Counted from the stretch's first letter, positions 27,601 through 42,600 are shown. The stretch: DNA of 64,000 nt from Hermatobates lingyangjiaoensis (GCA_026182355.1 JAPFBL010000318.1:62001-126000), one strand, 5' to 3'. Notes: generated from the sequence alone by a model not told the origin. A program made the numbers and translations.

Positions 27601-30600
27601 GAATAACTACAGAGTAACAGTACAACAGAGTAACAGAGTCTCTGTACAGGACATTTCAATTAGAAACTCTTCCAAATGCAAGGTAGAAAAACTATAGAGC
27701 AAAAACTAGCACATTTTAATTAGAAACTTTTCCAAATGCAAGATGGAAGAACTACAGAGTAACAACTAGTACATTTCAATTAGAGACTCTTCTAAATACA
27801 AGATAGAAGAACTATAGAGCAACAACTAGCACATTTGAATTAGAGACTCTTCTAAATGCAAGATAGAAGAACTACAGAGCAACAACTAGCATACTCAATT
27901 CCTTATATACAATGAAATATCTGGATATTTTACTTAAAACATCTGTAAGATGTGAACGTTTAATATTTCAAATTAAAGCATTATAAAAGTAATCTGTCCT
28001 CGCAAAACAAGCCTATGAACAAAACGATAAAATAAATTAAAAACAAATCTTTTTTGTTAAAATGTTTTTGTAACTTCTGTTAAAAGTATATAAAGAAAAA
28101 GATACAAATGTAATTGTGTTGTCTTTAGATGGTAATGAAGACAAAAGAATCGTGAACTAATAATGACTGATGTCCTGAAAATCACCTGACAGGACACGTT
28201 CCTCTCCGATGAGTAAACAAGATGCGATCGATATTGATTACGCATGCGACCTCTCGGCAAATCTTCCGCCTCATCTCTTCTCCAATTAACTAAGTTGGCT
28301 TAATATTTCACAAGGAGGGATTGTATCCTTTTCTTTTTACCTTAAAGAGGCGTCGTAGATGTTTTTTTTGAAAGTTTAATCCATTTTAAATTAAAACTTT
28401 GATTAAATATTAACTTCATTTTAGTTTAATTTGAAAAAAAACACCATCTAATGATGATTAAAGAGTAATAATAATAAATGGGCCATATTTTCCGCCCTCT
28501 AGGACAACACTGAAAGAAGGAAATTATAAGTAAATAATGGTAACAAATAATGAAACAGTTACGATTTCTTTTGGTAATAGAAGTATTATTATCAATTTTG
28601 TTGATATCTGGATATAAATTATGGTAACATATATGAGATACATAAACACTTTTACAATAAACGGACAAATAAAGTTGAATGCAGATAGAGAAACATAGAA
28701 AAATTAAAAACCACTTACAGTCTCTAATTTTTGGTTTGAAACGTCTTCAAGAGTGATGAGAGAGAGAAATGAAGCGAACTGGTACAGAGATGGTCAGAGA
28801 CTCAGCGTCTCCAACCGTCTCTGTAACAATGCGCTTTGTTTCCCTCTTTTATCTCTCCTGAAGATGGTTAATAGACAGTAATATCATTGACACTGATATC
28901 ATAATAGAAATAAAAGTTTTTTTATTTTTTCATTGACACTGAATATCATAATAGAAATAAAAGTTTTTTTACCTACAGATTTGAAATAGCGTGAATAACA
29001 GCGGGTTGGATTTTAAATAAAAGTTTTTTTACCTGCAGATTAGAAATAGCGTGAATAACAGCGGGCTGGATTTTAAATAAAAGTTTTTCTACCTGCAGAT
29101 TTGAAATAGCGTGAATAACAGCGGGCTGGATTTTAAATAAAAGTTTTTTTACCTGCAGATTTGAAATAGCGCGAATAACAGCGGGTTGGATTTTAAATAA
29201 AAGTTTTTTTACCTGCAGATTTGAAATAGCGCGAATAACAGCGGGCTGGATTTTAAATAAAAGTTTTTTTACTTGCAGATTTGAAATAGCGCGAATAACA
29301 GCGGGTTGGATTTTAAATAAAAGTTTTTTTACCTGCAGATTTGAAATAGCGTGAATAACAGCGGGCTGGATTTTAAATAAAAGTTTTTTTACTTGCAGAT
29401 TTGAAATAGCGCGAATAACAGCGGGTTGGATTTTAAATAAAAGTTTTTTTACCTGCAGATTAGAAATAGCGCGAATAACAGCGGGCTGGATTTCTGAGAT
29501 GGCATTATGTGATAAGTCGAGAAGACGGAGGTGTTGCATGTCGGGAAAAGTGATGATGCGTGTGAGAGAATTTCGAATCATCGTCAGGTGAGTGCCACTG
29601 TGCTGCATTCCAAATACTTCACCAACATCAGTCAAGTTGTTTCTGCTCACGTCTAGAACCTGTAAGAAGTGTGTATTAAAAGATATGGGAAGGAGATGAA
29701 AGATTAGTAGCTCATCGTCAGGTCTCTGCCACTAAACTACAATGCAATTCTTATTCATATCGGTCATGTTGTTACTTTATTATTATTATAGAACAACATG
29801 CACCATTAGAAGGCATTAAATGCAATAAAAATCTGGAATGGACAGAGTAATCCTTATTGCTATGACACTGTAGCTTACTTAATAATAATCACGATAATAT
29901 AAAGTAATAATATTACAAAACAATAATAATAATAATAATAATGACGATAATATAAAGTAATAATAATACAAAACAATAATGCTAATCAAGATAATATAAA
30001 GTAATAATACTACAAAAATATAATGATAATCACGATAATATAAAGTAATAATACTACAAAACAATAATAATAATCACGATAATATAAAGTAATAATACTA
30101 CAAAACAATAATGATAATCACGATAATATAAAGTAATAATACTACAAAACAATAATGATAATCACGATAATATAAAGTAATAATACTACAAAACAATAAT
30201 GATAATCACGATAATATAAAGTAATAATACTACAAAACAATAATGATAATCACGATAATATAAAGTAATAATACTACAAAACAATAATGATAATCACGAT
30301 AATATAAAGTAATAATACTACAAAACAATAATGATAATCACGATAATATAAAGTAATAATAATACAAAACAATAATGATAATCACTGTAATATAAAGTAA
30401 TAATACTACAAAACAATAATGGTAATCACTGTAATATAAAGTAATAATACGAAACAAAATAATAACTACACAATGATTACAATTAGAAAAAATGTTGGTC
30501 ATGTTGTTGCTGTCCATAAGAAAAACTTAAATAAAAATTTTAGTTGTGAGAGTTATGAAACAAATGAGTGAATATGACTAATCATCAGGTGTGGGTCACT

Positions 30601-33600
30601 ATACTATCGAAAAAAAATCTCATTGTCAAGGTTAATGTTATCAGTTATCATGAAAGAGACCAACATAAAAGTGTGTATTGTGGCAGAAGTGAAAGGTGTG
30701 AGTGAGTAGTTACTCATCGTCAGGTGTGTGACACTTCACTACATTATATACAGGCTCATTCAAATAAGTCATGTTCAATGTTCCCTCTAATTTTTCACGT
30801 ATCTGGGCATAAATACTCGTACAAGCTCCCTGAGCAAATTGAGGACCATTGTGAGTAACATCACCAGTAAAAAAAAAAAAAAAAATAAAAATCGGGAAAA
30901 TTGAATGTGTGGATGTTATATGTGAGTCCTACTTTGGCCTGGCTGAGGGTCTTGTTCTAGAAGATATGAGACATATAAACCTTTCAGACATAACATTTTA
31001 CTCACATATATTTTGCACAATGACGTTTATGTTGATTTTTGTATACGCTGGATAGGTTTTTTGGGCGCCAAGAATGTGCGGGCAGTGCGCGATTGCACAT
31101 GCGCGAAGTTTAGAGAGAACATTGATCATGTTGTTACTTTTGAGGTATAATATAAATAAAACATTATAATAGATGTTAGACGTATGAGGGATTATTAAAA
31201 ATGTTCAATTAGTGTCATAGTCCTCACTTTTTTTGCTATCTCTGAGAAGGTGCAGCGCTATAGTTGACGGTCATTGGGATAATTCAATATCAAACCTTAT
31301 CAAGATATCAAGAAAAGTCTTTGATAAGACTTAGGAGATGTTTTCTTGATCAGCAGAAGAAATATACAAAACTACTTTAGTTTGACAAATGATTTTATAT
31401 GCTCAGGAAGTGATCTCAAAGTATCTTTCTAGTCGTTTACCTTGATGTTTGAGTAGTAGACTCCTTTGTGTGGTGTGGTCGAGTTAATCACTATACTTGT
31501 GATACTGTTGTGACTGACATTTACTTTCAAGTTCGACAGTGTTCCCACCTGCACAAAAAACAAACTTTTCTTTATTTATTACCTTAAAAATATTGAAAAC
31601 AAAAACATTTTTGAGGGATTTTGACAATTACGTCTCCACACAAAAAATAATTCTTGAAATTCCCCAATACGAGTAAATGCTACCGATCGAGAATAATTTT
31701 CCGATAAATGGCTACATGTAATCTGTTTCGTGAGCCATTCACTAGATGACATTATCTGTAGTCCAACTTAATTTCGTTCATTTTATAAATCCTATTAAGG
31801 AAAGGTAACGTATTTTTCAAATAAAAAAAATTATTATATTAAAGATTTAACAAAAATTAGTAAAAGACAAAAGGTTACTTTTTTGAAAATTTTTTTTTGC
31901 ATTAATGCAAAAAATATGCAGGCAATTCCATATTTTTTTTATTATACTATAATAAAATCCGAAGAAATGAAATCATGAAAAAAATTGAACTCAAAAATTT
32001 GTTCTATTTACATATTTTGTAACAATGATTACAAATATCGTTATCGTTTTATCTTTGAGTGCTTGGTGCAAATCATTTTTCTGGTGGGTTTTATGATAAT
32101 TAGAGTAAACTGGTATTAGTTTTCTCTGTTTTAAAAACTCCAATGTTTATCTCTCAACTGATATTATCTATAATCAATGATGGGATTCACCGGGATTCAG
32201 CCGGTTCGCACCGGTTCGTACGAACCGGTGCTTAAAATATTATGAGTTCGGGAACCGGTTGTTAAAATTACGTAAACCCCTATTCAGACCTGAATTAATT
32301 AGCCCACTACCAAACTCTACAAGAGTTGCGTGACTCACGTAACTTGTGCCTGTATGACAAGGTAATTTGCGCATGTATATAGCCTATATATAACTAAACA
32401 ATTTAGTTTCCGTTTGCGTAGTTGAGTTGGTCTAGTCTACATTAGGCCTAGTTTTAACTTTTAGTTCTGAAATCAAATATTGAATGTTTTTAGATCTAAT
32501 TTCCTGAAATCGCCAGATTGAAGTTAGTGTTTGTTTAGATAAATAATTCAGGGATGGCTGCCCGTCTTTGCAACAAACATTTTCTGAAGGACCTAGCTTT
32601 AATGATTGATATTTTGAATGAAATGTCATTGCTCAGTAATGCCCTCCAAACAAGAGGCACAACATTGTTTAGAGGAGAAAACCTCATAAAGAGGTCTATT
32701 AAAGCATTTGAATTGCTTAAGGACAATATAAGGACATTTGAAAAAGAAATTGATGAGAGGGTTGCTTCAGACGCATTCAAAGAGATCCAGTTTACTGAAA
32801 ACCACAGATTTGTTAGCCTACCCCGTCAAAAGCTACTAGAAGGAATAATAGAAAATATGAAAACAAGACTGATCGCTGGTGATCATGTTAAAGCAACAAG
32901 CAATGAGAAGGAAAACTTCCTTGAGCTATTTAACTCGCCGAACTCATAATATTTTAAGCACCGGGTCGCACGAACCGGTTCGCAAATTTGAATCCTACCA
33001 CTGTTTATAATGATAAGTGTAAAATAACATATGCCATATGAGTTTGTATTCTCAAATCTAATTAATTATCTTCTTTCTGATAAGACTGATAATTTTACTT
33101 TTAATTTTGATATATTAATGATTTTTTCGTACTGAAATGTTAATCACATCCTTATTACTTTCTATCATTGGATGAATCTAATTAACTGAATAAACATTCC
33201 ACGACCCCTTTGTCTTAAAAGTTTTAAATTAAAACATTTCAAAAATCTTTTATTTCATTAGATTAAATTGAATAAATTCCACGAATTCTACTTTGGTTAA
33301 CAATTTTCAATAATATAAAATAAACAACATTGAATGTACAGAGGCTTTCATTCCCACAAAGCTGGAAGTAATTCTCTTTTCCAAACCATTAGTTCGTATT
33401 TTTCGTTGATATTCAAACGATTTCTTGTGTTCATGTTCTGTAATGTAGCGGTGGTGGACAGCTTATTAAGGGAAAACCAAACACGTGAATATAAACTTAT
33501 AAAGAAAAATAACAGTTTTTTGAATTTAAAAAAAAAATAAACATTTTTCTTCTAATAGGATATGATTCAACCAGTTTAACTAAAATTACTTTTCAGTTTT

Positions 33601-36600
33601 TTTTATTTTATAAATAAATCTAAATAATTTTACATTTATAAAAACGACATCTTGGAAATCCATAAATGCAATTTTTTATAAACTACCTATCTGAATGAAG
33701 CTGAAATATAACTTTATATATGCAAAATAGATTGACCTGTACCCTCTGTGAGAGTATGTATATGCATAGGCATGTACGTACAGGTATTTCATTGCGAGGA
33801 ATTATGTGCATGTGGTATTAGGTGTTTCATAATATAAATTAAATAGAGAATGCAAAGCCTGAAGACCAAACGACCACGAAGACGACACATTCCCTTACTG
33901 ACTGACTCCCCTATTCTTGATATTGTTTACTGACCTAACAAAAAAAGCAGGATGAGAATCTAGCACTGGTCCGGAACTGCTATTTACGACATGCACTGTT
34001 GTGCATGGTAATATTCGTTGGTCGTTGGTCGTTGAAATTAAATAGTCATAAGTACAACGAATATAGAACATATTTTATGCAGTTTCCTCTTTCTATGACA
34101 TAATTTTTTAAAGTTCAAAGATGGGTTTCTTGAGGATTTTGGCCTAAAGAAATTACACTCCGGTTTATACGCCGACTTTTCGCCAAAAATTGTTTGGCAT
34201 TTTCAAACGGTTTTTTCATACTATTTAGTATTATTTCTAGATTAACTATATTTCATATAGTAAAGTTAAAGAAATTTGGATTGACCTACACTCAAATTTA
34301 CTAAAAGTAAACATAATTTCAATATTGTTAAAAACAAACGAATTTTTATTTTATTTTAATGTGGCTATTTGTACATATTAATAAATAATGTATAATTTGT
34401 TTATACGTGGTAATAATCATTTTATGAATTATAAGAAACTTTAAATCTTGTTCAATTGGACATTATATTATAATTATAAACTGAGAGCTTGAATTAGATT
34501 GCCTCGTATACACCGCGACATAACCTGTCATATTGTACGTTCCTTTTTTGTAACAAAATTCAGCTTCATATTTTAAGTTCTTTAATGACTTTAATAAATA
34601 TACATGGATAAGTATCCATTAATTCTCACGTTTTAGGTATTATTTGACAAAATTTTTATCCTTTTTAAGGTGTTTAGCAGGCAGTTAGATGAACTGTAAT
34701 CTGGATTCTTCGTATAATGTCAAATATAGCTTCCATTTATAGTTATTAAGTAAACAAGTTACTAATAGATGTTTTACATATATTTTTGAATTCCCTCTTT
34801 GAAGACATTGTATTCTTTACAAATATATATACAGTTGGAATGAACGTTTTGAACTACATTCTTGCCATTTTTAACTGTTTCCTTTTTGATTTATTGTTTA
34901 GACCCACTCCTATGTAGTATTAGCTGAGGTGAGAATACACTCCAGACTGCTAGATATATGGTTACAAAAATTTACAACTTGATTCATTAACTGTGCAATC
35001 TGTTATAGTGTGGTATTTACTCATGTTAGGAAAAGTATTAAGTTTCCACACAAAAAAGTTCATTAGAAGAAACTAAACAACTCGTTTTCAACACTTGATG
35101 TTCTTTTTCAGGTTACATCTAGAAAAAAATTGCTTGGGCTGACCTCCCAAAAAACCACCCCAGCAGAGGAGGTAATTAAGAATCTCTTTTATGTATAAAT
35201 TAGGCATATCTCAGTATGTAGTTTTAAGTTAAGCCATTTCAATATTATTTCCGTAATCACTCAATAGTGTCAGATGTATTCATTTTAATCACTTCACCCC
35301 TATGTTTCCAAAGCTCTTAAATGCATATATATTTTTTTCTAGATGTATCCTTAAGAAGAACATCAAGTGTTCGAAACGCGTTGTTTAGTTGCTTGTAGTA
35401 AACTTTTTTGTATGGAGACTTAATACTTTTCCTAACATTTTCAACTTGTTTACGAACTCATCCCAGGTATTCACTTGCTTCCACATACTCACATCAAAAT
35501 CAAATTGTTTACACTGCTTTCAGTATTAATTTATGATCAGTTTACATATTATCTTATCATACCATTACAAATATACCTTAATAGTAGCCATTATTAGTGA
35601 AATATTACTCCTTCAATATTTAGCTCATGAGTATTCGTGGTGTATTGATACCTAATAAAAATTGTCACGTCCTTTGAATCACTATAATAACTATTGAATT
35701 ACTTATTTAATAATAAAAGAATGTTTTGTTTGGTTAATAAAAGTGTTTGATTTTTTTTGTTTTGTGTTTTGTTTAAAATTTTAACAAATCTTCAAATCAA
35801 ATAAATTCATCTTGACTGCTATATTTTACTTATAGTAAAGTTAATATATTGTATTCATACCGATTATTAACAGATGAAATAAATTAAATCATTTTTGGAA
35901 GTAACATGGAAAAAGTTTTTATATTTTGAAATTATTATTATAATTATTAATTATAATTTGTTATGGTTGCAAAAATATGAAATTTATTTTAAGTCATTGG
36001 TGCTTTCAGTTTTATATAAACTTTGAATTTATAGAAGTAAATACTTGCATAAAGTATACTTCTTACCTTACTTTATTTTTTACTATAGTGCACTGAACTT
36101 TCATCAAGGCAAGAAAGAAAAACTTCTAAAAAATCATTTGCTTTTGAATGAAACAGCAGAAGGTTGATTTCTAGAATTTCTACTTGAAATACTATGAAAC
36201 ATTTATTTGCTCTCATAATAAATTAAGGCGGAGTTAAGATATGGAGGGGGGGGGTAGGTTTTCCCATTAAAATGAATGAAAGTGCACTTTTGAACCCTAT
36301 AGTTAGAGACATGATTTAACAAGTCAGTTCCATTCGCGCTTCGCCTGACTGAACATAACAAAATTACGCTCATCATCCTAAGGTATACCTATTTGTTCAT
36401 AGTTTTTATGATATTATTTTTCATTTCATAATTTTCTTTACACATACTTTCACATGTATTGTATACAATATTTTGTTCGCAATATCTGTATTAAAAGTTA
36501 CTTTACTTGTTTTTGATCCAGCAATATCAAACAACAAAGTATTAGCTCATATAAATTTTTAGTTTAAAAGTTAAAATCTATAAAGTTAAACAAAATAATT

Positions 36601-39600
36601 TCTTTACAATACTGAAATAAAGTTGATTACAATGAAATTAAGAATAGATATTTAAATTTCTTAGTCCAGTTGTTCTATATATTTTACTAAGCCATTGTAA
36701 TTAGTTGGTTTATCTCCTCTACATATTTTATTCTACTTTTCTACATCACTAATTAGAGATTTACTTCTACTAATTATAATTTGTAACATTCTGCAAAAGG
36801 TGTCTGAAATTTACTTATTTAGAGTAAAGATATAGATCTTTAAATTAGGATCTTCAACTCGTTGCTGCTTGATAATCAATAATTCTTGAAATTGATATAA
36901 AAAAATGTAAGATAACTTTCTAGTTATTAAAATAAATATTAGATAATTATAAACAATGATATTTTTTTCGAAAATGATGGTTTTGATTTTCTAGTTGAAT
37001 GTTTGATATAAAACCTTTAATCTTGCCTCCATCTGTTTGTTACATCTAATCGTTCCCATTTCTTCTCATTCTCTCACTCTCTCTTTATGCCTGTCATACA
37101 CTCACCTTCTTTATCTTCATATCGTGCTCTCTCTTTCTTTTCTTTCTCAGTCTTAGACCCTATATCGCTGTTTTCTCACAATGTGTCAACTTTAGTAGTT
37201 TTTTTTTTTTGTTTCCCTGATTTCAGTGACCTCTAAATCAAAGAGTATTTAATTCACCTGTTCCTTTATACAAATTAAGTATATTGATTCCAGTTTATAC
37301 AATTAAAATTATTCAAAAATACATAACACATTTTTACATGTACGCACAATATATATGTATTCTTATCTCTATATATATATAAAAATGAATGTATGTCTGT
37401 TTGTTTGTACTCGATAGATTCAAAAACCGTACATCCAATCGCCGTGAAAATTTAGGAAATTATTAGGTATATCTCCGGGAAGGTTTGTGTAAAGTTTTTT
37501 AAAAATTAGAGTTGTGGTTCAGGTAATATGCCAAAAATGTTTTAATAGATAAGGTTTGCTGTAGAACCTGTTTGTTTGGTAATAACTTTAATTGGTAATT
37601 GCAGCCGCAGGTAGGTTATTCTTTATGATAATATTTCCACGTACTTTGTTCAATTGGAAATAACCAGGTACCAGAAATTTTATTATTGTTTTCAGATTGA
37701 TATTAAAGACAATTATCGTAATTTTATATTGGTTTCTTTTTAACATTAACAAAGCTTTAGTTATTATCAATAGTTTAGTTTACAACTTTTCATATCTAAT
37801 TGGTTTAACTTGCTTTAAGCATTAAAGAAAGTTATGCGTTAAATATTAACTTATTAACTTTAAGTATTCATGATAGTTTACGAATAATAATGATAGTACT
37901 TGAACCATTAATTCTAATCCTAAAAGAATAGTTAAAGTATTTTGTTTAAGTGTAATGGATGTAAGGCTTCTTTATTTATTCCTGATTGACTAATTCGTTT
38001 GTTTAAAATATTTAATTATTACTAATTAGTATCCGGCCCTACTCCATATAGGCAAAATGATAAGTTATTATATATATCGATGATAACTAACTAGAAGACG
38101 TTTATGAATGTCTAAATCAGTAAAACTATTAAGGGAATATATACATCATAAAAAATGGATGAAGAAATATTCAAATCAAAATGTACACATATAAAACTTA
38201 ATCACTGTATGTATTTGTGTGTATAAATACAGTTCTTAACATAACTCTTAATATTACATAATGAAAAATGTTTAGAATTTAACATTTAGAACTCAATTGA
38301 CACTTTTCAATACAATGCTTCTTCATAAACAAATAATATTTCATTAAAATATTGTCATTCAAACTTTTAAGAGACATTTTTGTTTACTGATATAATTTTA
38401 AATAAACATTTAAAACTGTGTAAAGTCTTCAAATTGAAATTATTGAATGAAATGTATTGTGATATGGCTTAGCCTCTTCAACTAACTGGCTCCTAATTGA
38501 AACGATTTGTGGGTTTAAAATTCGTATCATTATATTTAACAGATAAAACATATCACATTTAATGAGCTTAGACTTCTTTCAACATTTCTTGATGTATTGT
38601 TCGGCAAAAAATATTCTCTTTATTATTTGTTTAATTAATCTTATCTATCAACTTCCAATATTATTAGACAATGTGTGTAATTTATAATCAGTGTTAGATT
38701 ATATCTTTTTTGCGTAATATATAATTTTAATTCTGTATTAATTTCGTTTATCTCAAAAAAGTTAAGTGTAACCGAACTATAGACAATTTAAATTGTTTTC
38801 GTTATATGTAAATTATTATTAGAGTTGGAATTAAATTGTTTCCCGGGTAAAGCCAGGTAGATCAGCTAGTACAATATAAAATAGAATAATGAGAAAATAG
38901 AAAATGCTCTCGTAATTATTGAATCTTTTTTGTTATAACATACTAAAAATAATGGTCCAATGTTTCTTCAATGGTGTCATTCGGAAATATTTGATATTAC
39001 TACAGCAGTAATAACACTTTTGTAAATCCAAAGAAAAAAAAAGCTGTACGAAAAAATTTGGTACAGGAGAACATGACCTTAGGTCTCATAGCCAGTGGAT
39101 CCCATACATGGCTATCTGAAACATTACATGGTCAGTTGGTCTGTTACATTTAATGTCGTTTATCTGACTTCTTCCTTCATTCAAGATTTAAGCAAAAGCT
39201 TTCCCTTTATGACTTAAAAATATTTCTATTTTGTCTGACAAAATGTGAGATATATAAGAAAAACCTTTCAGTGTCATTGAATCACCGAAGAATCTTTATA
39301 AATAAAATAATGATTTTGTCTGTACATTGCTTAGAACTGACTCATTTCAAGTTTTCTTTACGTTTCATACATTGGAAACCGAATCCACCCTTAGACAAAT
39401 TTCTGTCGGTTTTTCGGTTTGTCGGTTTGTCTGTTTGTCCGCAAAACTTTGTTACAAGTAAACTCAGCTACCATAAGACATATAAAGCTGAAACTTTTAC
39501 AGTAGATTTAAATAGGTCTAACTTAAAATATAGGCTCTGAATTTATTGGAAATTCAACGTAAAAGTCAAGTTATGGACATTTAAGGCAAAAACGTTTGTC

Positions 39601-42600
39601 ACAAGTAAACTCAGCCACCATAAGACATGGCGAGCTGAAACTTTGACACTGAATTTGTGTATGCCTAACTTAAAATACGGGCTGTAAATACATTCATAAT
39701 TCAGTACAGAAACGAAGTTATAGGGCTTTAAGCGTATTTTTCTAACTTCACAGACAAGTATGTTTTGAAAATACACAGGTGTGGCAAGTAGGTATTGTTA
39801 GTTGATTTTAATTTCATTGGAGCATATGAATATATTGCGTATTTGACATCTTTGAAAAGGTGTTTCCCAGAGTTGAGGATGTACTATCTATTACAAATAA
39901 ATAGTTTTGTAAACGAGCAATTCTCAACTCTTAATATGAACAGGCAGGAAAAATCAACAAACAAGTTCTTACGCTATATCATACCGAGGAAAGAACTTAC
40001 AAGTCAGTAAAGAGATTGGATTAGTGATGAAGAAGCAGTTCATTATCTAATTGAATTTCTTAACTCTTAATTTATTTCTCCTGGACTGCCTGCTCATGAG
40101 TAAAAACTTAAAGTAGGAGCACCAATCATGTTGCAATTTAGTAGCAGTAACAAATTTCATGTTACGAAACATGAGTGCCCCAAAACTGTGCAACGGGACA
40201 CGACTCTGAGTTCGTGCTCTACACAGATATGTCATAGAGGCGGTCATAATGATTGGATGTGGTATTGGGGAGTCTGTGTGTATACCACACATACCATTGA
40301 TTCCGAGCCACTGTCTGTTTCCGTTGAAATGATTGCTAAGTCCTGTCAGAGTCTATTTCGCAATGACTTTAACTAAGTCGCAAAGGGAGACTTTATCTAA
40401 CGCAGGAATTCAAGTTAGCGAGACCAAGTTTTTCTCACGTGGTCAACTATAGTTTACTTGCTCAAGAGACAGAGGTTCCAACAGTTTGTTCTTCCGTGAA
40501 CCTGAAGGACAGACAGCTAATGTGGTGTATACAGAGGCATTTGTTTAACACTGTACTAATAATGGTATTTTCTACTATTCTATAATTTCTAATTATAGTA
40601 TTAGTATAATACTATAATTGATATTTTTGAATACCAAGTATACTAGAATTTTTGATTCCGTCAAAGACGGGTACGTTTGCTAGTTAACTTAAAATTAGTA
40701 TCCGTTTTGTAATATAGAACGAAAGAATTCATTACTTATAGTTTAATATTACCCAAAAATAATATGATAATAATCGCAGGAAAATCTACATCCCATATTA
40801 AGTTTTGTTTAAGGGTGCAACATATACATTGATTAGAGCATTTTGTTAGACAAATCCATTGTACCATGGAAAGCATAGAAATTATATGTTCGATTGGAAT
40901 TGATTTTTGAAATGTAAAATTTTATTCTTCTTACATCTCATATTAAGTCATTAAATCATTTAAATTTTTTTGTTTAAATTTCTGAACAACAGTTTTATTT
41001 CAGTCGATTCAATTAAAAAATTTGAAGTCAATATAAACAATGTAAATAAATGTAAACAAATCCGACAAGTATAGCAGATGATACATTAGCCCAGGATGAA
41101 TATTCCGTTTTCATAGCTTTATTGCTCTTGGCTGTAATTTATATCTGACGAATTTTTTTTCAGATTGCTAATTTTCTGGTAATTCATTTTTCTTTAATGA
41201 TCCGTTTAGCGTGAAAACCACTTTCTGAAAAATTCATATTTATCATATTGCCACTTTGGTTTAATGTAATTTTAAAACAAACTACCTCAAATCAACTTCC
41301 GTCACAAAATGCTCTATTTTTAAGTATAATTTCATTTTGATCAGTGAAACGGTGCTTGTATTGTTTTCACAAGCTGTCAGATTGAATCATCAGTCAACAT
41401 TCTTACGTTTTATTAGAGAAAAAATATTTTTAGTTGTTTTAAAAATCTGAAAATTTTTCCGACTATTACTTTTGTAGCTTTCAACAAATGCCAAAATTTC
41501 AAGATTCTAGAGTTAGTTGTTTAGGAGAAAAAAATGTCTAAAAACACATTTTGGCAAAAAAAGTAACTTTTTCATCATGCATAATTATTTGCAAACAATA
41601 GGATTTCCCTACATTATGAGACCCATTTTTTTTTTAAAATATGAATTTGATCCATCAAAGATTGTGGACTGTATCTTGTACACAAGCTTTTGGATGCACA
41701 TCATCCATCCAGCCATCAGTGAAAAAAACATCATAAAACGACTTTGGATACCTCAAAATGTGTAAATTCTTTAAAATCTCGAGATGAAATTTTTTCACAA
41801 TCGCTATATTTTTCTTATTGTAAAGTAATAAATCTGCTAGATACAGTGTTTGCTCCAGAATCAATACTAATATACTTTGTCATGGATTAATACTCATATT
41901 ATTTACGAGTATATGTCATAACATCGGTTTACGAAACTGTCTGAGATGTATTTATCATTTATTATAAAAGAGCAAGTAGTGCACTTTTCTTTCATAAATG
42001 ATAACAATAATATAAATTTTATCACTAAAGAATGTAATTATTAATATTAAAATTATTATGTATAATAAATAAAGTGTAATATAATGAAAAAAATATGATT
42101 TACTGAGATTTACAGGTATTGAGGTCCTCTAAATGCATTTTCCACTTTTTTTCAAAGCATTTTACATGAAATGGTCATATTAACCTGATTGAATTCAACT
42201 CATTAATTATGCAGTCTGTAATTGTGTGGTATTTACTCATACTGGGGTAAATGGATAAAACGAAGTTTCTACACAAAAATAAAGTCTTTTTTATTCTACG
42301 CGTATCAAAAACTTGATATTCTTCGTCAAGTAAATTTCTACAATATAATTTACGAATTAAAAGATTCAAAAATAAATCGAAATTATATACAGTAAACTGA
42401 AAATTAATGACAAACCGAATGAAAAGAATGAAGGACCGAACAGTCTAATGTTCACTGAAGGAATTAGGTCATGAGTGATACAGTCGAGAGGGGTAGTTAC
42501 AGGGTATGGTGACAAAGAAGTTCGGTATGCTTACAAACAGTGAAGTGTTATAAAACAAGCCAGAAAGAAAAGGTTCTTTCCTCTACAATAATGTTTTCTT

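Noticed and set aside
27126..27895. CRISPR-like regular repeats.
   Set aside because: The whole 60-bp unit repeats with no variable spacers, and the context is an animal intron.
28973..29650. A continuous 225-codon minus-strand frame that looks like one long exon.
   Set aside because: Only the first 69 codons match LRR structure; the rest is eight copies of a 60-bp exon-plus-donor unit with intron bases, so it is better read as a minisatellite behind a normal donor.
29885..30465. A second candidate CRISPR or satellite-coded peptide.
   Set aside because: It is a simple 44-bp AT-rich tandem array without spacers or a meaningful frame.
41517..41864. Overlapping open frames on both strands.
   Set aside because: Neither has a recognisable motif, the sequence is AT-rich intron DNA and no splice context supports them.
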